The notes under the pieces: generated by a model
Database searches by the model: none
Told to the model about the DNA's origin: nothing
Seen by the model: the letters and a program-made list of their open reading frames with translations, nothing else
Translations under genes and position numbers: made by a program
Assembly: GCA_010093485.1 (NCBI GenBank)
Contig: MU001496.1
Coordinates: forward strand, 1,741,666-1,805,665
Reading direction: 5' to 3'
Source of the DNA: Karstenula rhodostoma CBS 690.94
Lineage: Eukaryota; Ascomycota; Dothideomycetes; Pleosporales; Didymosphaeriaceae
DNA length: 64,000 bases
Shown: positions 59,401 to 64,000 of the stretch, one piece after another
Numbering within the stretch: position 1 is the stretch's first letter
How the letters are laid out: each line of letters begins with the position of its first letter

Positions 59401-59987
59401 ACATCGTAGCTGTGAATCATTCAAACAGATTACGGCCTTACCATGGGCTTTTGCAACAAAAGAGTCAGCTCATCAGTAGTCGGAAAGTCGAAATCGTTAC
59501 CTAATGTTCACGCATGCGATGCATTAAATCATCAATGTGCTGCTTGAGGTTTGTTCTTTCACCTCTGGCTGAGGCTTAGTTGGAGCAAATTTCCTGGCCC
59601 ACCCGCAGTCTAGCAGAAGATGGAAGCCAAAAAGCGGAGCAGTGGTAGTTTTCCTTACTCTAATTCATCTGGATGGAGCAGATATCCTGCAAGAGAGTGT
59701 CTATCACGATCGCAAGGTGCCAGGTGCCCAAGAGTGTCCCCGTTAAAAACTTGATATAAAGATCACCGTAAAAATTTCGATATTCAATAGTCTCCTCTTT
59801 CCTACGCTCTTTTACGACTCTTCAATCAAAAGCATAGCCTTCACTTCCCCACACACGTCTGCCCAACAGCGAGAAACAAATCATGAATCACCGTCACAGC
59901 TACTACCCAAAGTAGCTGGCGAACTCATCAGTCAGAACTCGCTATCCTAACCAAACCCATACCATGCACTACGCATCCCACCCATCC
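59401..59987. other. Spacer before the 121-aa gene
   Basis: 590 bp without a gene. A TATAAAG near 59755 followed by a CT-rich stretch and CACACAC resembles one more worn unit of the repeat family. Confidence 0.4.
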
Positions 59988-60461
59988 CTAGAACTTCCGC
60001 ATAACATCATTCACCAAATCCGCCCCAAACGTCGCCCCCGCCCCATACACCGCCGCATTCCCAAACTTATGCGCCAGCTTCGACGCCCACTCGTGATGCT
60101 ACCCCCAGTCAGCACATCATCTCGCACCCCCTCTCCTTCTCCCTCTGACACCGCCATACACACCTTAGGATTATTCGGATGCGCGGGATTATTCGGATCC
60201 TGCGCCTGCTGCGCAATCAGCGCGGGGTTGAACGTCTGGTTCCCGCCCGCATAGCGCGGGTCGATGTACTGCGCGGGCTGGCCGTCGGTCCGCTGCTCTG
60301 CTTAGCATTATCCCGGGGAGGTGGAAGAGGGCTTTTACGGGAAGCTGCGCTTGTATGGATTGCTGCTGCGGTGGCGCGAGTGCGCCCTGCGACGCGAGGT
60401 ACTGCAGCTCGTTTTGGATCGCGTTGACGGAGCGCGTTATGCCTGCTGGGTCGTAGCCCAT
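59988..60461 (-). CDS. Small conserved fungal protein (121 aa, 3 exons)
   Basis: Exons on the minus strand: 60461-60339, 60295-60164, 60098-59988; introns of 43 and 65 bp, phase 0. The protein starts MGYDPAGITRSVNAIQNELQ, has a Pro/Gln-rich middle (QQQSIQAQLP, QPAQYIDPRY, NNPAHPNNPK) and ends HHEWASKLAHKFGNAAVYGA followed by GATFGADLVNDVMRKF. The two ends resemble the segments around the SH3 domain in fungal Lsb/Pin3-like actin-associated proteins (an IQNEL helix and a C-terminal KFGNA...GAGAT...G helix), but no SH3 domain is present here. It may work in the same membrane/actin setting; that is an inference. Strong splice sites and a sensible protein make the gene call firm. Confidence 0.78.
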
Positions 60462-60792
60462 TGTTGCTGATGTGCTTGGGGGTTGAGAAAAGAAGGGGAA
60501 TGGGGTAGAAGGCTAAGCTTTGGGGTAAGATTTTGGGTGTACTTGGCGGTGGTGGGGAGGAGGGAATTGGGGTTACCGGGAGTGGGTGGTGTGGTGATTA
60601 CGTCATTGTTGTAGTAGGTGGTGCGCTAGTTGTTAGGATAGGTAGCCGATTAGGGTGTGGTGTTAACATGCATAAGCGATGGGAGATTCCGAGGATGCAT
60701 TCCTGTGGATTTCTTGATTAAGAGTCTGACTTCTCCTGCAAGTCCAGCATCTTCTACCTGTGGTGGGCCGGATACCATCAGATTCGACGCAC
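60462..60792. other. Promoter of the 121-aa gene and 3' end of RPP40
   Basis: 330 bp between two minus-strand genes. T- and GTGG-rich on the plus strand; no other feature. Confidence 0.45.
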
Positions 60793-62035
60793 CTATCCCT
60801 CACACTCCCAGCTTAACGTCTCCCTCCCCGCCCATTGCATTACCGTCCACTCCCTCGCGCCTCCAAAGGCTGCTGCCGACCATGCAACCCACCTCTCCTC
60901 GTGGATCTCGCCCTTCTCCACCTTCAAACCCGCCGTCCTCACCAGCAGGAACAACTCCCGCACAAAATGCGGCGGTATGAAGCCCCGCCACCTCATTCTG
61001 ACCATATCCCTCGTCGCGAGCTCCACGAGCCCATTGAACGTGGGCACTTCGTAGCGCGAGAGATGCGGGTCTATAGAATCATTCGCGGAGACGCGCGGCG
61101 AGTCCAGGCAGAGCATTCCAATGTACTCGTGTAGGGCGAGGGCGTCCTCGGCGTCGTAGAGGGAGGAGGGGTCGGAGGCCTTGAGTCTGGGAACAAGCGT
61201 GCGTGGGAGCTTCGTTGTGGTGGGCTCGATAGCATGGATGGTCGGGTGGTGAATGGATATCGGTTCGGTGCCTGCGCGCAGCGACTCGTGGGCCGAGGAA
61301 TTGAAATTGTAGAAGAGCCAGGTGAGGCTCTGGTCGAGGACGTTCTTGCAGGCCCATTCGAGGCGCGAGAAGCCCTTTTTACCATGTGTCATGCTCGGTT
61401 CGCGTAGGTTGTATTCGATGACTGGTGGGTTTAGTTACGTCCCAAGTAGGGCGGGTTGAGAGAGACGCACCCCATCTGTTCTTCTGGTGTTTCTTTCCGC
61501 CGTCCTCGATCGGTTTGCCTTGTAGTCCGCATCTCTCGTAGGTCGGTCGGTCGAGCTCCAATCGCAAGGTGCCATCGTACAGCGAAAAAACATTGTCAAC
61601 GAGCGGGCGGCCCTCGGAAAGCATCATGATGTTGCCTACACCGTGTCAGAAACTGCACGTCTGTTTTATGCCAGCCATGCACCCACCCTTCTTGATATAT
61701 TCATTGAAAAAGTCGCCCTGCAGCACCTCTCCCAGCTTCATATACACGCGCGCATACACGCCCTTTGCAGTTGCAGCTGTGCCCTCTACATGTCCCTTCA
61801 CAATCTCGTATATCTCTTCCGGGAGTATCAGATCAAGCTATAGCTCATCAGCCTCGTTCCTCGCAGCTTTGCAATTCCTGCGTGCGCGTACCGTGTGCGA
61901 GAAAGGCTGCGCATTGAACGTGGAAAAGGGCTTTTTCTTGGTAGAAACATTTTGCGGGTCGATGTAGCTTGGGAGCAGGCTGTGCGAGAAAAACACCTTC
62001 GTATCGGGGCCGTCGTCGCGGTGTATGTCGAGCAT
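60793..62035 (-). CDS. RPP40: Ribonuclease P/MRP 40-kDa protein subunit (Rpp40 family, 362 aa, 4 exons)
   Basis: Exons on the minus strand: 62035-61892, 61837-61687, 61635-61471, 61421-60793; introns of 54, 51, 51 and 49 bp, all in frame. The N-terminus reads KVFFSHSLLPSYIDP, followed by STKKKPFSTFNAQPFSHT. Exon 2 has LILPEEIYEIVKGHVEG, and exons 3-4 have TLRLELDRPTYERCGLQGKP and the family block VIEYNLREPSMTHGKKGFSR. Later parts show YDAEDALALHEYIGMLCLDS and LVELATRDMVRMRW, and the end reads ETLSWECEG. These blocks match the fungal Rpp40 family of RNase P/MRP proteins. The complexes trim the 5' leader of pre-tRNA (RNase P) and cut rRNA precursor (MRP) in the nucleus and nucleolus; Rpp40 is a non-catalytic subunit. 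Confidence 0.88.
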
Positions 62036-62626
62036 GGCGTCTGGTGGGTGTTTTTGGGTAGCAGCAGTGACGCGTCTTTCTTGAGAGCTGCAGCGGGGCG
62101 GAGAACCTCGGTGGTGGAGCCTTCCTGGTTAGCGTCTTCAGCCCCAGAAAGCTTGTGTAGCTCTTAGTCAGATGTTCATAGAGGCGAATGTGCCACAGCT
62201 GACCCAAAGATATTGATCTAGAGCGGATCACATTCCAAGGACAACTGTTACACAGTACAAAAGGTGCTCAACAGACACTCTTACGTCCAAGTGATTGTGC
62301 TCACCTCTGGCAGTGCGCATGGAGAAGAGAGTAGAATATATCAGGTAGCCGATGCCAAAGTGCAGTCAGACTAGACTATCAAAGAGCATATAAAATATAC
62401 CACAATGTCGTTCCCTCGTCGTCATGTGTACAGAACTCATCATGCCTTCATCCTTAACTAGGCACAAGTTCAACGCCGCAACACCTCACAGATTCCAAAT
62501 CACCTGTTGAACAAAAACTCCGCTGAACAAAGAAGTGCTCCAGCAATGCCGTGCCTCAAAAACGCCGTGGTATCTATAAAAATCCAGCGAGCGGAGCGCT
62601 CAATCCAAGCAACAATTATGCAGAGA
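62036..62626. promoter_or_regulatory. RPP40 promoter and 3' end of the Sir2 gene
   Basis: 590 bp between two minus-strand genes. Plus-strand TATAAAA-like bases occur at about 62390 and 62575; they are not oriented to drive RPP40. No ORF is supported. Confidence 0.45.
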
Positions 62627-64000
62627 CTATGCACACTGCTTAACTTTGTATGTATGGTCAACCTCGTCAATAGTCGACACTTCGACTCGCTGCTCCTGGG
62701 GTATCATCTTATGTTTCAAATTCCAACCCGCGCGGCGAGCAAGCTCTGCAACGACAACATCGCAGTCACCGAGAAGGTTGATGTCAAAGTTGATGTGGTG
62801 AATTGGCTGATGCGCGTTAGCTGGGATGCATGATTCATGTGCGAATAAAACGTACGTCTCGTGAGATATAAATCTGGGGTACGTCGCGGGGTAGGAAATT
62901 GGGGATCTCGCAAACCGGCTGAACCTTCATGCTGGTGCCGATCACGATAACCAAATCAGCCTTTTCCCTGTCGTGCTCCCTCAGACGATCGAAGAAATTG
63001 TTGGGGAGCTGTTCGCCAAAGAAAGTAATGTCGGGCTTCATGATGCCGGGCTCCGGTATATCGTATGCTCCGTCCGAATCTGAATCGTCAAAGTCGCCTG
63101 GCCCACGACGTTTCTTCGAGCCATTTGAGCTGCGCTTCCGCTTCATGCCAGCCTTGCGTGCAGCGATGTTATTGATGCAGTGTTTGCATTGAGCGGGTGT
63201 TCGCGCTCGCACTGCGTCGAAGATATCCTCGCCAGGGACCTTGTACCCGCACTTTCGACACGTGGCCATTGCCCAAGACCCATGACACTGTATCAGCTTA
63301 TCTTGTCGGAGTCCAGCCTGCGATTCCACATTGTCGATGTTCTGCGTGTAGTTGGTAAGCAGCTTGTCCTTGTCCTGCAACAGCCGAATGAATTGGTGCG
63401 TAGGAGACCACTTCTTCAGGTCTGGCACGATCCGACCAGCGAGCTTGTAGAAGACGGTTGGATCGGCGTCGAAGTTGTCAATGTTAAAGACATCCTCAGG
63501 ATCGTCATAGCCCATCTGGCGCAACTCGGAGTAGAAGCCTGTGTTCTTGGAGCGGAAGTCTGGAATGCCGAGGCTCGTTGATATGCCTGCTCCTGTAATG
63601 ACTATGATGTTCTTGCGCTCTTGCAGCAACTTGGCCGCATCGTCGATGGTCTTGTATTGAGGCAAGCGCGACCGCTTGGTGAGCTCTCGCATGATAGCCC
63701 GGCCAAGCAGTTCGTAGAAAGCGTCGTCCGGCTCATTGTCCAAGAAGCCATGTGGAAGCCGCACGTTGAACGCTGACAGCAGCTTGCGCGCCGTGTACCG
63801 CTCGCTCGTGAGGTGTTCCCTAACGAATTGGTCTGCACCGACCTTGTGCAGTCGCTGGCGGATCTGGCGCGCCTCCTCGGTTGTGCATTCATCTTTGCCT
63901 GCTCGCCAGTTAGGTGGACACGGTAAGCTGCAAGGGAGGCACGCACCCGCGGCAAGAGGTTCACTCTCTTCGGCCTGCTCCAGTAGGATGTCCCAGGCAT
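62627..64000 (-). CDS. SIR2: Sir2-type NAD-dependent protein deacetylase (partial, N-terminus outside window)
   Basis: Exons on the minus strand: 64000 (continuing outside)-63947, 63898-62856, 62806-62627; introns of 48 and 49 bp. The visible part has 425 complete codons. The upstream helical region reads [20 protein letters not shown] and [20 protein letters not shown]. The catalytic core has the NAD loop [30 protein letters not shown] with the catalytic His, four zinc cysteines (CRKC and CKHC), GTSMKVQPV and the end region [20 protein letters not shown]. This pattern is class I Sir2 (yeast Sir2/Hst1 and S. pombe Sir2-like). A basic/acidic insertion after the zinc site ([13 protein letters not shown], then DDSDSDG) is probably a nuclear-localisation and regulatory segment. 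It likely deacetylates histone tails in silenced chromatin. Confidence 0.93.

Overview
The window is nuclear DNA of a filamentous ascomycete (Pezizomycotina, most likely Dothideomycetes). Genes carry short introns of about 43-180 bp with GTRNGY donors, CTRAY-like branch points and YAG acceptors. Fungal-only families are present: a CFEM/GPI protein, an RGS-LOV photoreceptor, Whi2, an aquaporin with a long N-terminal extension, and a fungal Rpp40. Very AT-rich, TpA-rich blocks look like DNA mutated by RIP. The organism call is an inference from gene content. Exon coordinates were assigned by hand from splice signals and reading-frame phase; no alignment was run.

Layout. 1-1680: AT-rich, RIP-like repeat debris with a GC-rich inverted repeat. 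1.69-2.62 kb: a broken NmrA-like gene (-), followed by a cupin fragment. 3.65-6.13 kb: a decayed repeat array. 6.4-16.0 kb: an F-box protein, a GPI-type sorbosone/glucose dehydrogenase and a large serine-rich protein of unknown function, all on the minus strand. 17.9-20.3 kb: GCN20 (+). 20,612-24,133: a 3.5-kb Mutator-like DNA transposon, RIP-degraded inside but with readable terminal inverted repeats and a 9-bp target duplication. 24.5-26.2 kb: WHI2 (+). 28.0-29.4 kb: adenosylhomocysteinase (-). 31.7-42.5 kb: a 10.8-kb decayed tandem array that holds one intact 117-codon ORF. 42.9-44.1 kb: SEC13 (-). 46.8-47.5 kb: a CFEM protein (+). 48.8-49.9 kb: an alpha/beta hydrolase (-). 50.8-53.2 kb: an RGS-LOV photoreceptor (-), divergent from a casein kinase 2 beta subunit (54.1-55.1 kb, +). 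55.4-57.4 kb: an aquaglyceroporin-type channel (-). 58.1-59.4 kb: a third piece of the repeat family. 60.0-60.5 kb: a 121-aa conserved protein (-). 60.8-62.0 kb: RNase P/MRP subunit Rpp40 (-). 62.6 kb to the end: a Sir2-type deacetylase (-), cut by the window edge.

Most genes are conserved housekeeping or signalling genes that do not form an obvious cluster. GCN20 and WHI2, now flanking the transposon, both belong to nutrient-stress signalling. The most unusual feature is the non-coding repeat family at three loci (about 14-15 kb in total). Its units carry a TATAAAA-like box, a CT-rich stretch and then CTAAAA motifs every 43-51 bp. The middle array lies in the opposite orientation to the other two. 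I do not recognise this family.
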